Of a stretch of DNA of 64,000 nucleotides, positions 30,429 through 41,571 are shown piece after piece (position 1 is the first letter of the stretch; the number at the start of each line of letters is the position of its first letter). The notes below the pieces were generated by a model, which saw only the letters and a list, made by a program, of their open reading frames with translations, ran no database searches and was not told the origin of the DNA. The DNA is from Dioscorea cayenensis subsp. rotundata (taxonomy: Eukaryota > Streptophyta > Magnoliopsida > Dioscoreales > Dioscoreaceae). The position numbers and the translations under genes were made by a program. The stretch covers positions 30,691,610-30,755,609 of the forward strand of contig NC_052479.1 in NCBI RefSeq assembly GCF_009730915.1, given 5' to 3'.

Positions 30429-31217
30429 AAATTTGTTTCATTCTATTGAAATTCACTTAGTCAGGATCTCAGCAGTCAGGTGTATCTTACCCCTATTGAC
30501 ATTGTTCTGAAGTTGATTTTGCATGCATGGCAAGAATTTTTGATAAATAATTTTAAAATGTGGGAATGCCCCAATTCTTGGCAAGTCCAATGGAATAGAT
30601 TTTGTTGTTTCTTTTCCTACAAAACTACATTCTTCATTTGTTCTTTCAGACTCTGCTCATATCTTCTTTTGTTGTTACCATTTGGTTTCTTTTTGAAATA
30701 TATTCAGGGTTTCATTCTACTCCTCTTATATATATATATATATATATATATATGACTGATACTATTGTGTAAATCAAGACCTGTCTTATTTGGTATTTTT
30801 TTTTATATGAGAGAGACAATCTTTATATATACATATGGATGTGCTTATGGACTGAAAATTAATTGTTCAACTTGTGTACTCTTAACCGGAGAGGAGAGAA
30901 TTGGGTTGTGAGCTTGCACTTATAACCGGTGATTCGTTATTATTATTGCGTCTAATAAATCTTAAATTTAAGACTTATTAAATGTTTTATTTTTGTTTTA
31001 TGCAATAAGATCAAGTATTATTAGACTATAAACTCTTTGGTTATGTAGTTAAGTCTTGATGAGATTGAGTGATTTATATCGCTTCCTTTATATATATATA
31101 TATATATATATATTAATATATAATTTGGTCTGGGAGTGTTTTTTTTTTTCTTCCCTAATATTATATCATCCCTTAAATACGGATTTATTTAAAGGCATAA
31201 AAAAGAAAGGAAGGTAG
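30429..31217. other. 3' region of metaxin and spacer to the MULE
   Basis: It contains the metaxin 3' UTR and two (TA)n tracts. The MULE target duplication begins at 31218. No further gene is seen. Confidence 0.5.
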
Positions 31218-31227
31218 TGTGATTAGT
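31218..31227. other. Left 10-bp target-site duplication of the MULE
   Basis: The word tgtgattagt immediately precedes the left terminal repeat and recurs exactly after the right terminal repeat at 56946-56955. MULE insertions create 9-11 bp duplications. Confidence 0.88.
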
Positions 31228-31496
31228 GGATAAATTTTTTGAGGAGTCACTTAACTATGGATTTTTATCAAATTGGTCACCCAATTTTAATTTGAGTCAA
31301 ATAAGTCACTTACTTTCAATTTGATATCACCGGTGAGTCACTGGTTTGTTTCCCACCCCCCTTTGCTGAGGTGGCCGCCGGAGAAGCCCAATCAGCATGC
31401 CACTGCCATATCATACATCCTAGGTGGCAGGTCCACATCAGATAAGTCACCCACATAATGCAAGATGTGCCATGCCATCGCAGGGAGTTCCACATC
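31228..31496 (+). repeat. Left terminal inverted repeat of the MULE
   Basis: It matches the reverse complement of 56677-56945 over its full length. The outermost bases and the last 85 or so bases are identical; the differences cluster at about 31330-31395, where small indels occur. It contains repeated gagtcac/agtcac words, perhaps transposase-binding sites (inference). Confidence 0.9.
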
Positions 31497-32338
31497 GGTC
31501 GTCGTTTTCATTCTTCACTTCATCTTCATTCTTCATGCTGGAGAGACAAGAACACTGGTGTAGGCCACAAGGATTCGGAGTCCCCGGACAGGAAGAGCAC
31601 GCATGGAAAAAGCTTCATGTGACCTAGCGGTGACTTCTTTGGGATAGGATGTCCATACTTACATAACCTAACCCTGTGCAGTCATCGGTGCCCCCTGTGA
31701 TGTGAGAAGGCTGTTTTTTCGATTTTTCATGATTAAGAAGTTATTTTTTTACTCAAAGCAAATTAAATAAACGAGGAGAATGTGTGAATTGAGCTTGGGA
31801 GAGGGTGTAAATTGAAGATGGGAGAGGATGTGAATTGAAGTTATTTTTCTTTCTTTTTCGGAATGATTGTTTTTGTTATGATAAAACAAAACAAACAATG
31901 GTAATGGCTTTTCCCTTTCTGCAGACTACCTCAATCATGGATTGAATAAATTTCAATTTAATCAAAATTGATGTGATCTTTATATTTGTATTATTACAAA
32001 GTTGTTCATTCTCAACAAATAAAATAAATGAAGAGACTTAATTCAATTCAGATTTGTCAAGCTGCTAAGTTTAGATTTTTTGTATTAACAAAAGAAAAAT
32101 CATGTCTAAACACAAATAATCACGAGACAATAGTGTTAAACCAATTTTTCTATATTATCACAGCACAAAAATGTTGTAATTATATGTCATAGAAATCACT
32201 CGATATATCGGTTAACACAAAGTCATGTCTAAACATGCAAAAACAAGTTTATAATCAGTGAGCCTTCTTGATGAAGACTAAGGTTACCAACATACAAAAA
32301 TTATGTTAACCAGGTTTACAAAGATGATACAACAACAC
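31497..32338. other. MULE interior, left of the first gap
   Basis: About 840 bases of AT-rich DNA with no convincing coding sequence. Near 31790-31845 a short phrase (gggagagg-tgtgaattgaag) is repeated twice. The stretch ends at an assembly gap. Confidence 0.5.
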
Positions 32339-33338
32339 NNNNNNNNNNNNNNNNNNNNNNNNNNNNNNNNNNNNNNNNNNNNNNNNNNNNNNNNNNNNNN
32401 NNNNNNNNNNNNNNNNNNNNNNNNNNNNNNNNNNNNNNNNNNNNNNNNNNNNNNNNNNNNNNNNNNNNNNNNNNNNNNNNNNNNNNNNNNNNNNNNNNNN
32501 NNNNNNNNNNNNNNNNNNNNNNNNNNNNNNNNNNNNNNNNNNNNNNNNNNNNNNNNNNNNNNNNNNNNNNNNNNNNNNNNNNNNNNNNNNNNNNNNNNNN
32601 NNNNNNNNNNNNNNNNNNNNNNNNNNNNNNNNNNNNNNNNNNNNNNNNNNNNNNNNNNNNNNNNNNNNNNNNNNNNNNNNNNNNNNNNNNNNNNNNNNNN
32701 NNNNNNNNNNNNNNNNNNNNNNNNNNNNNNNNNNNNNNNNNNNNNNNNNNNNNNNNNNNNNNNNNNNNNNNNNNNNNNNNNNNNNNNNNNNNNNNNNNNN
32801 NNNNNNNNNNNNNNNNNNNNNNNNNNNNNNNNNNNNNNNNNNNNNNNNNNNNNNNNNNNNNNNNNNNNNNNNNNNNNNNNNNNNNNNNNNNNNNNNNNNN
32901 NNNNNNNNNNNNNNNNNNNNNNNNNNNNNNNNNNNNNNNNNNNNNNNNNNNNNNNNNNNNNNNNNNNNNNNNNNNNNNNNNNNNNNNNNNNNNNNNNNNN
33001 NNNNNNNNNNNNNNNNNNNNNNNNNNNNNNNNNNNNNNNNNNNNNNNNNNNNNNNNNNNNNNNNNNNNNNNNNNNNNNNNNNNNNNNNNNNNNNNNNNNN
33101 NNNNNNNNNNNNNNNNNNNNNNNNNNNNNNNNNNNNNNNNNNNNNNNNNNNNNNNNNNNNNNNNNNNNNNNNNNNNNNNNNNNNNNNNNNNNNNNNNNNN
33201 NNNNNNNNNNNNNNNNNNNNNNNNNNNNNNNNNNNNNNNNNNNNNNNNNNNNNNNNNNNNNNNNNNNNNNNNNNNNNNNNNNNNNNNNNNNNNNNNNNNN
33301 NNNNNNNNNNNNNNNNNNNNNNNNNNNNNNNNNNNNNN
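32339..33338. other. Assembly gap, exactly 1000 N
   Basis: The run is exactly 1000 N, a conventional placeholder for a gap of unknown size, so distances and order across it are inferred by scaffolding. Confidence 0.98.
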
Positions 33339-36300
33339 GAAGGCGCGCAACGTCCGCTACGGCGCCCGCGGCTGGGGCGCGCGCGCGGCGCGCAGGCAAC
33401 CAGCCAACAGCCCGGGGAATCTCACGAGAGCCTCCCGCCACAGGACCAGCAAGGCCAAGCATCCAAGAAGAAAACTGAAGAAGCGAGTCTAAAGAGATTA
33501 TAGGGAAAGGAAAAAGCTTATGAAGTGGGTGGGATATGAATTAGATAGATATAAAATCCAGTGGCACTTGTTCAAGGTTGTGGGAGAAGAATAAACAAAA
33601 TGTAATGTATGGAAAACATTGAGAGTTTGAGGGTACTCTGTTATGTCATTTGAAATGAAACCCTCAAAAATGATAAAATTTCGTTCCTCAGCCTGAGTGG
33701 TTGCGATATGCACAAAAGTAAATATGATTAGTTTGGATAGGTTGAGATAGAATCATTCTTTGCTATATTTGTGTGGTAAATAATTGAGACTGACCACTCT
33801 CCCAGAGAAAAATCAGTCTGACATTCTGTGCCTCAAATATTACATGCACTGGCAGGGTGGATCACAGAAGGAGTTTTCCATGGCTTTTCCCTTCTTCTTC
33901 TTTCTCAGTTTTTTTTTTTCCCAAAATAAACTTGAGGTTGATATAGCTTAGCATCTCTCTCTCTTGTTTCCAAGCGTGCTGATCATTTAACCACAGTTAC
34001 AAATTCCCCTTGTTTATAGAAAAGAGAAACAATTTGACCAGATTGAGAACCAATGTTTCTTTACAGGTGTCTGATTTTCATGGTTGAAAGGTTAGACTTT
34101 TTGTATATATTTCACATATATATATATATATTTTGAACAGAAACAAATGAGAAACATTGAATTATTGAATGTGAGAGTCCGTCTGGCAGGTGGCGCTCAG
34201 AACAAATATAGTTCTCCTTCTTTGCACCTTCCCCTGGTTTTGCGCTTTGTGGTTCCAACATGACGGAACCAGGATTTACTGAGTAGTGGCTGAGGCAAAC
34301 GTTAAAAAAATCTTCTAATCAAATATAAATCATATTCAATACAAAATAATCATAATTAGACATCAATTAAATTAATCACAAAAAATAAAATATTTATCTA
34401 TGACACAGAATTGACGACAAGCAAGAGGAGTAAACGAATATCACATTCAAAACATCGAATCACCACATTAAACAGAAAACCCTTCTGAAGCAACCATCCA
34501 CTGCTCTACCAGCCAGCAAAATATTAATATCCAAACGCCCCTCAACCTCACCACCACCGGCTTAACCAACCTAATACAAGACGCACAAACTGTAAGATAC
34601 CCTAGCGATTAATCACCTTTATAACAAACCAAGTCCTCATTTCATCATGTCTAATAATAACAAACAAAGTAGTGTTGATCCTCACATCATATGTCCAGCC
34701 ACCCTGAAAATCCCAGATGCTTCATGTCACATCATTAAATCCAATTTTATTATAAAGAACATTACGATGTCCTTTTAAACTAGTCTTTACAAAGTTTGAA
34801 CCTATTTTGTTATGCATTTTACTATATAGATTTAATAATAAACATTATTTACATTTACATATATACATTACGAACATATTAATATTCGACATTTGATATT
34901 TCTAACTTTAACTCCATCAAGGATAACCAAAACACATCAGAAGATATTTATAAAACGTTTACTATCATCCATGTAATATTTATCTTAACCCATAAATTTA
35001 AATACATTCATTCTCCTACATTTTCACAAGAAGGATTGATTATATGATCAACAATTAAAAAAAATAATTAAAATATACATACCAAATGAAAAGTAGAGGA
35101 TGCAAAGTAGAAAGCAACAGTTGAAGAAGCAAAAAGTCGAATTTGAATATTTGAAACCTCGAAATAGATTTTGATTAAAGGGTAAAATCACCTTCAAACA
35201 AGCCTGAACGTTAGTTTTGGAGGAACGAACGGTCGATTAAATTTTACCTCAAGGACGGCTAAGTTTCGAGCAAAACCTCAAGAGTCAAGATTAGTTTCTC
35301 TCCAACGAACTACCGTGATGAGGAGAATCAAATGGATGCACATTAGGTCTGGCGAACATTAATGGTCGGCTTAACCTAATGCAATTAACTCATGCTCCTC
35401 AATGCACCCGCCTTCAGCATCAAATTGTCAAATTATAAAAGCTTCAAACTCATTGGTTTTTTTTTTTTTTTTTTTTTCTCGCTTTTCCTCAACATCTCAT
35501 CTTCCACTTAATTATCCCGACTTGAACAAACGTTTTCCGACGTTGAGTTGAAAGCAAAAGTTCTTCTCATTGTCTTTAGTATCTATGTAGCGATTATCGA
35601 GCAAGCGGATGGGAGGTGGGGCTAGTATGGCTAAAGATGGGGGCCTGTTATATTGTTCCATAACTTCAACGTTTTCCGCCAAACATAAAAACCTGCTGGA
35701 AGCCGAGGGGGTCAAGCCCCGCTAGCCCCTTGTCTCCTTCCCCGTTCCTCAATCTAATCTTTTCTCCAAATGTTTTTGATTTACAGTGGATGATGACCAA
35801 GAGTTCTCACCATCCAAAATTCTGTACCATTCTCAGCAGCCTGCTACGCCCCATCAATACACCATCATCAAACATCCCCTTTTAAATTTTTAAAATTAAC
35901 ACTCTAATTATTAACATAATAATAATAATAAACATTAAAATCATAGTTGAGTTACCTCACTAATAACTACCAATGCAACCCATGAAAGTCTCGCGTCATC
36001 TTTGCGCCAGAATCCATGGACAACCGCGAGATTACGAGAAAAAAAATAATAATAATAATAAATTTTTATTTAAAAAGAAAAGAAAAGGACAATATTAATC
36101 TCACCACGTAACGCAATAGATGGGCTAGAAATCAAAAAAAAACCCGATATTTTTAATTAATAAAAACAAATGACCCAGAACCAACGAGTACATGCACTAA
36201 CTTTAAAAACCGTCTGAGGCATTTCACCATCCACAATGGCGGTTTTGACTGATGCTCACGTCTGTTTCCACCTTTCCCAAACGGGTGGCTATGAATCGGT

Positions 36301-37365
36301 TGGTGCGCTTTGAGTGACCTGGCCGGGCCGTGGGTCGTGTTTTTTTTTACCCTACCCTTGCTATTATGACTAATTGTGCGTGTTCTATGGATATTAAAGA
36401 GGGTAATTCAGCTGCACAAGTTTCTTTTATTAGACTCGTCAGACGTCGCCACGTGTCTTTTGAATGCATTGTGTCAAGGACGTGATGTACCAAAATGCAT
36501 GTGGTCCCACTTCGCGAGATATTTTTGTGGGTTTAAAATCATTTGTGGATTTTATCCAATTATATATATAAATAAATAAAATAAAATTTCCATTTAAAAC
36601 CCCTACAACTTTCATATATATCTTAAAATACATACTCCTTCACAAACTTCATGTATATATTTTTTACATATATATTGTATTATTAAAAACCAACATAATA
36701 AAAACCAAAAACTATACTCCATATGGCATTTATTTTAGCATATAAAACCTTATTAAAGAAAAAACAAAATTAAATGTGTGTCATGTATATATATATAATA
36801 AACCACAAAGGATGAGATATTTTATTTTTTATATTTGAATCCAATGAGACACAAGTGATAGACAGAGTGGACACATCAAAGCATGACTTTAATTGGAAAC
36901 ATATGAAATTAATAATCGAATGATCTTAAAATTCTTTTGATGCCATACCACCACAACCATGCACACACATCACCCAAAATTAAATCCTCACATTTTAGTC
37001 CACACATTTTTACGTACTAGACCCCACCACACATTTTTAAAATCAACAATAACACCGTTAATAATTTACATTTATAAAAATTACACCACAATTTTATAAA
37101 AAATAAAAAATATATATATAAATAATTTTTAAAAAATAAAAATAATAATAAGAAGTTCGAGGGGAACGAGGTATGTGGACAGGCATGGCTCTACGAGACC
37201 CTCCATCCCTTCCCACCCATTTATTTTATTTTAATTAATTAATTTCAATAATTTTTCTTTTTATTATTATCCACTCTTTTTTTTTTACTTTGAAATTTCA
37301 ATAAATTTTGTCAATTAAATAAATAAATAAATAAATAAAATTTAATAATTAAAAAAAAAAATGGG
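33339..37365. other. Middle contig, left part, no gene recognised
   Basis: The first 140 bases after the gap are strikingly GC-rich (gcgcgcgcggcgcgcagg) and then drop to AT-rich DNA; I cannot name the GC-rich fragment. The rest is AT-rich with homopolymers, including a T-tract at about 35457-35477. Short open frames here show no recognisable domain. Confidence 0.4.
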
Positions 37366-37374
37366 TATATAAAG
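37366..37374 (+). promoter_or_regulatory. TATA box of the BBX32-like gene
   Basis: A tatataaag element lies about 118 bases upstream of the ATG at 37492 and is followed by a CT-rich leader, a normal plant core-promoter arrangement. The gene or gene copy therefore includes its core promoter. Confidence 0.6.
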
Positions 37375-37491
37375 CATCGAGCTCAACCCACCATTCCTTC
37401 CAACTCTCGTCGTTCCCAAAACCGCCTCTGGTTTTTTCGCAAAACCGCTGGGAATCTCTCGCTAGGGTTAGGGTTTCGAGCTTCAAGGAAG

Positions 37492-38095
37492 ATGAAGAAG
37501 AGCGCGACGGCAGCGGCGGTGGGAGAGGCATGCGAGCTCTGTGGGGCGGCGGCAACGGTGCACTGTGAGGCAGACGCTGCTTTTCTTTGCCGATCCTGCG
37601 ATGCAAGCGTCCACGGAGCGAACTTTCTCGTCGCTCGGCATCTCCGGCGCCCGATCCACCCATCGGCGTCACCAACGTCGTCGTCCACCTCATCGTCTTG
37701 TATTTCGTCGGCCGAATCTACGGCGGAGGCGCCGGGATCGAGGTGGAAACGGGGATCGCCGGAGGGGGCGAGGGCGGAGAGGGTGTTGGAGTGGTGGAGC
37801 AGGAGGATGGGGGTGGGGGCGAGGGTGTGCGGTGGTGGCGGCGCGCGTGCTCACCTCGTGCGCTGGCCGAATGACGAGCTTGCCCTTCAGGGTGGGGCTC
37901 GCGGCGGCGCTCTGGTTCGCCGTGAAGGCTTGCGGCGACGGAGCTTGCCGGCGGGCGGTTCTGGGCCGGTTGGAGGAGTGTTCTGGTGTACCCGCAAAGC
38001 TTATCGTGATCGCCGAGTCTCGACTCACTCGAGTTTCCAGAACGTTCGCGACTCGCCGAGTCGCCGAGGAAGGCTGGGGCGAGTGCTCCTCTTGA
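37492..38095 (+). CDS. BBX32: BBX32-like B-box zinc-finger protein, frameshifted
   Basis: The frame starting at 37492 encodes a single N-terminal B-box, CELC-x7-C-EAD-x4[14 protein letters not shown]4-H, with ligands C14, C17, C25, D28, C33, C36, H41 and H50, followed by a Ser/Thr-rich linker and [14 protein letters not shown]. The family's conserved C-terminal part ([39 protein letters not shown] before the TGA at 38093-38095) lies in the next frame. The switch is needed at about 37822-37842 in a G-rich stretch and equals a one-base insertion. BBX32-type proteins are short nuclear B-box factors that modulate light and flowering signalling by binding other regulators. The gene is intronless, as in relatives. 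It is either a decayed copy inside the MULE or a sound gene with one sequence error. Confidence 0.75.
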
Positions 38096-38120
38096 CTCGG
38101 TTTCACGTTCGTCGCACGTG

Positions 38121-38152
<32 letters not shown>

Positions 38153-39604
38153 TCACACGTGTAATTATCTGGTTTGTTTAGTTAATTAGTAATTTCTAAT
38201 TAGTAGTTAATCTCTTGGGTTTAGAAATATCCCGGGGGTATTCCGGGAAGATAAAGTTTGTGCTTGTGTTGCTTTGAGGGTTACTTTGGGAATGTTCTTA
38301 TTTTGGCGGTGGATTTGCATTTGGGCATTATTGGAAATCTTTTTCTAGCTTTTTCTTTTGGAAATTTGTATTTATTTATATATTACAAAGCTTTTTGAAG
38401 CCGAGATAAGGAATTGGAAAGGAGAAGATAAATAGATAAATAATGCTTTTTAACTTTGATTTATTAAGTCAAAAGAAGTATGATATTATTTAGCTTCTTA
38501 TCTTTTCACGTTATTAGATTTGTATTATCAAGTGATTTTTGAGTTATATATTTATATATAGATGAGTGTTCAGGAAAAAATATTTTATAATTTATAGTCG
38601 TACATATTTACAATTTAATAATAAAATTAAATATTTGGTTGCGTAGTTTGGCATGCTTTTGAATAAATTTTAATAAATTATTATTCAATGGAGTATAAAA
38701 CAAGAATAATTTATCCTAACCTTTAATAAAGTTATGGATATAATCACTTTAATTCAAATTTATTTATTTATTTATTTATTAGCCATATTTTATGATCAAA
38801 TGTCACTTATAGATGCTTTAACCTAATAAACTTTGTTATATATATATATATGAGCACTGATCCTTTCAATCCAACGATTCTCTATTATTCAGTTAACAGT
38901 AATATTACTGTGTTTATAAACAGGGTACCTTTAAGAGTGGGAAAACCAGTATTTTTTAAAATTAAATTAATTAATTCAATTAATATAAAATTAGTTTTTA
39001 CTGTGTATTATCTTAATTTTACTGTTGCTGTGTGCGTCCACAGAAACCTTTTATAATTGATATTTATTATGATAGATTTGGTAAAGATGTTAGAATTTTT
39101 TTTTGGTTTGGAGATCCGCGCACATGACTCTCGTGCTCTGCCGCATGAGTTTTATGTGTTAAATATTTATTTTATCATAGTCATGACATATTTGCCTATA
39201 TTTTCATTAAATAATTTTTTTTAAAATAAAAATAAATTTAGGAAGACATCGAGTCTCATATATTAATAAATGTTTGTTTTATCGGAGGCACGTTTGTGCT
39301 CATCTTGACATGTTTATCTACATTTAAAAAATAAAAAATAAAAAAGGTAATTCATTTAATCCATTTTTTCATTATAGTTTCAAACAACAACAACAATAAC
39401 ATACCAAAAAAAACCAATATTATAAAAATAATATAATTTTAATTAAAAGCATTAATTAAATGAAAAATAAATTTATTAATTTCTTTTTTTTTTTTTTGAA
39501 TAAAATTTTTCCCCAATCCAAATTCAAAATTTTTTCAGCCCAAGCAAATAAATGAAAAGCCCTAATAAAAAAGCTCCCTTGCAGACTTCTCTTCTTCTTC
39601 TTTA
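38096..39604. other. Spacer between BBX32-like and PRCC-like genes
   Basis: It begins with a (CT)n tract in the BBX 3' region (about 38126-38151), then AT-rich DNA. The last 70 bases before 39605 are a CT-rich leader for the PRCC-like gene. I see no gene. Confidence 0.5.
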
Positions 39605-41571
39605 ATGGAGTCCTTGCTCGCGAACTACGCCTCCGACGACGATGACGAGCAAGAGATGGCCTCTAATTCCCATCCCAATCCCAATCCCTCTCCCAATTTT
39701 TTACTTTCTTCTCTCCCTCCGCCCAAATCCCTACCCAAAATTCCACCTTCCAATTTAAACTCTTCGAAATCCGATCACCATGATCTCCCCAAACCCAATT
39801 CCTCCCTCTTCTCCTCCCTCCCCGCCGAAATCCGCCCAAAACCCCTAAAAAGTTGTGGAAATTTACGCCCCCGTCAACCTCGCCAGTTTGAGATCCACCG
39901 ATCTCGACGATGACGATGATGACGAGGAGGAGATGGAGCGGAAGTCGGTGAAAATTTCATCTTCCAATCCTTCCAAGGGGCCTCGCTGCGCTGCTCCCTG
40001 CTCCAAAGAACTCGCTTTGCTTGGCCCCCAACTCCTCCGACGCTTCCTCGAGGGCGTTCGATTCTCGATGCTGATGTTCCAGCTATTAGCCAGGAAGGTT
40101 TCGGATCGCGCAAAGAGGAAGTGATTGGTGGTTCTGAGAGCTTCGTCAATGCACCCGGAGGAGAGAATCTGGGGTTTACAACAAGCACGGAGCACCAATG
40201 AAGCTTCTAGCATGGGATCCGAGCTATGGAGGTGGCGGAGTCGAGTATGGAGGTTACACGGAGAATTGGAGTGATGGGAGTTATGCTGGGAATTGGTATG
40301 AAGGGAGTGAGACGGTGGCAGAGCCATATCCAGTGATTCCAGAGATGGAAAAGATTGGAGGGAAGAGAGGGAGGAGTGAAATCCCGGCCAACATTGTTGA
40401 GGTGAAGCAGGATGAGTTGATGAAGAACAGGCCCCGGCAAGACCAAGTTAAGCTGACAGGGATCGCCTTTTGGCCCCAGTTATCAGGTTTCCATGCTTCT
40501 TCTTCTCTTCAATGTGTTTGTTTTGCATTTAATTCTTGCTTGTTTTTCATGCAAAGTGTCATCTTTTTAGTTCTTTGTTGTAGTTTGAATTCTTGGGTTC
40601 TTTTTGCCTTGTTATGTAGGTTAAAGTGTTTGTTTTGGATTTATACTTTCAATTCTTGTTTGTTATCATTCAGTGTTATCTTTCTTAGTGCTTTGTTGTA
40701 GTTAAATGTGTTTGTTTTGCATCAGTAGTTTGAATTTTTGCTTGCTTTTTCATAGCTTTTTGCCTTATTAATTAGTTCAAGGTGTTTGTTTTGCATTTAT
40801 ACTTTCAATTTTGCTTGTGTTCATTCAGTGTTATCTTTCTTAGTGTCTTGTTGTAGTTCAATGTAAGTTAATTTTGCATCAATAGTATGAATTCTTGCTT
40901 GTATATTCTTTTTGCCCTGGCTGTTATCATTCAGTGTCATCTTTCTTAGTGCATTGTTGTAGTTCACTTTCAATTCTTGCCCCTTTTTAGCCTCTTTGCC
41001 TTATTATCATCCAGTCCAGTGTTACCTTTCTTAGTGCTTTCTTGTAGTTGTTTTTTACTTAGTTTTGGTGAAGAGAAATCATTCATTTGAATGAATGCTA
41101 GAGACTTGCTGTTTATGAAGAATTTTTCTAATCCTTTGGTTTATCATCCTATTTGAAATCATTCTGTCAATACATGTAGGCCAACAATATTAAGGAGATT
41201 CAAGATGTTTTGTTCATGCTTACTAATTTTCAAGCTTTAATATATCTAGTCATCATAATTTCCTACCATAACAAACAAATTGATGATTGCAAATGTCATC
41301 AATCAGAGATAATACATCTGTTTGGTAATCATATCTTATTGCTATCATGCATTGCCAAAGAGTTTGCTGGAATGTTGCTCTAATTTTAGTTTTTCATCCG
41401 CGCAGCCTGTTTCATCAGGCAAAGGGAAGCCATCTAAGTTTGCACAAAAAGGAAACATCAGATCGGCTCTTTGTATTTCTGACATGAAGCAGAAGGAGAT
41501 GGAGCTGTGCAGAACGAAGATCCAGGGGTTACTTATAAAATCTGAAACACAAGCCGCGTATGGCTCAGTGA
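39605..41571 (+). pseudogene. PRCC: PRCC-like gene with many small frame disruptions
   Basis: Two exons, 39605-40486 (donor CAG|GTTTCC) and 41406 to about 41571, carry the plant PRCC (proline-rich protein, splicing/mitotic-checkpoint associated, nuclear) pattern: MESLLANYASDDDDE, a proline-rich part, an acidic D/E run, LLPAPKNS, SILDADVPAISQEGF, WDPSYG, GKRGR, EIVEVKQDEL-type block (IVEVKQDELMKNRP), SSGKGKPSK, DMKQKEMEL, SETQA and YG. These blocks lie in different frames. Removing single bases from A5 at 39847-39851, G4 at 39977-39980, G3 at 40052-40054, T4 at 40468-40471, T3 at 41439-41441, A5 at 41446-41450 and T41480 restores local agreement; one or two more changes are needed near 40190-40215 and one missing base near 41525. 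Nearly all are insertions. So it is either a pseudogene or sequence error in this contig. Confidence 0.75.

Noticed and set aside
32284..33462. Long open frames of 340-390 codons on both strands
   Set aside because: They consist almost wholly of N positions of the gap and contain no real coding sequence.
37541..37874. Several overlapping open frames on both strands at the BBX locus
   Set aside because: The GC-rich exon leaves all frames open; only the 37492 frame (B-box) and the C-terminal part ending 38095 match the BBX32 family.
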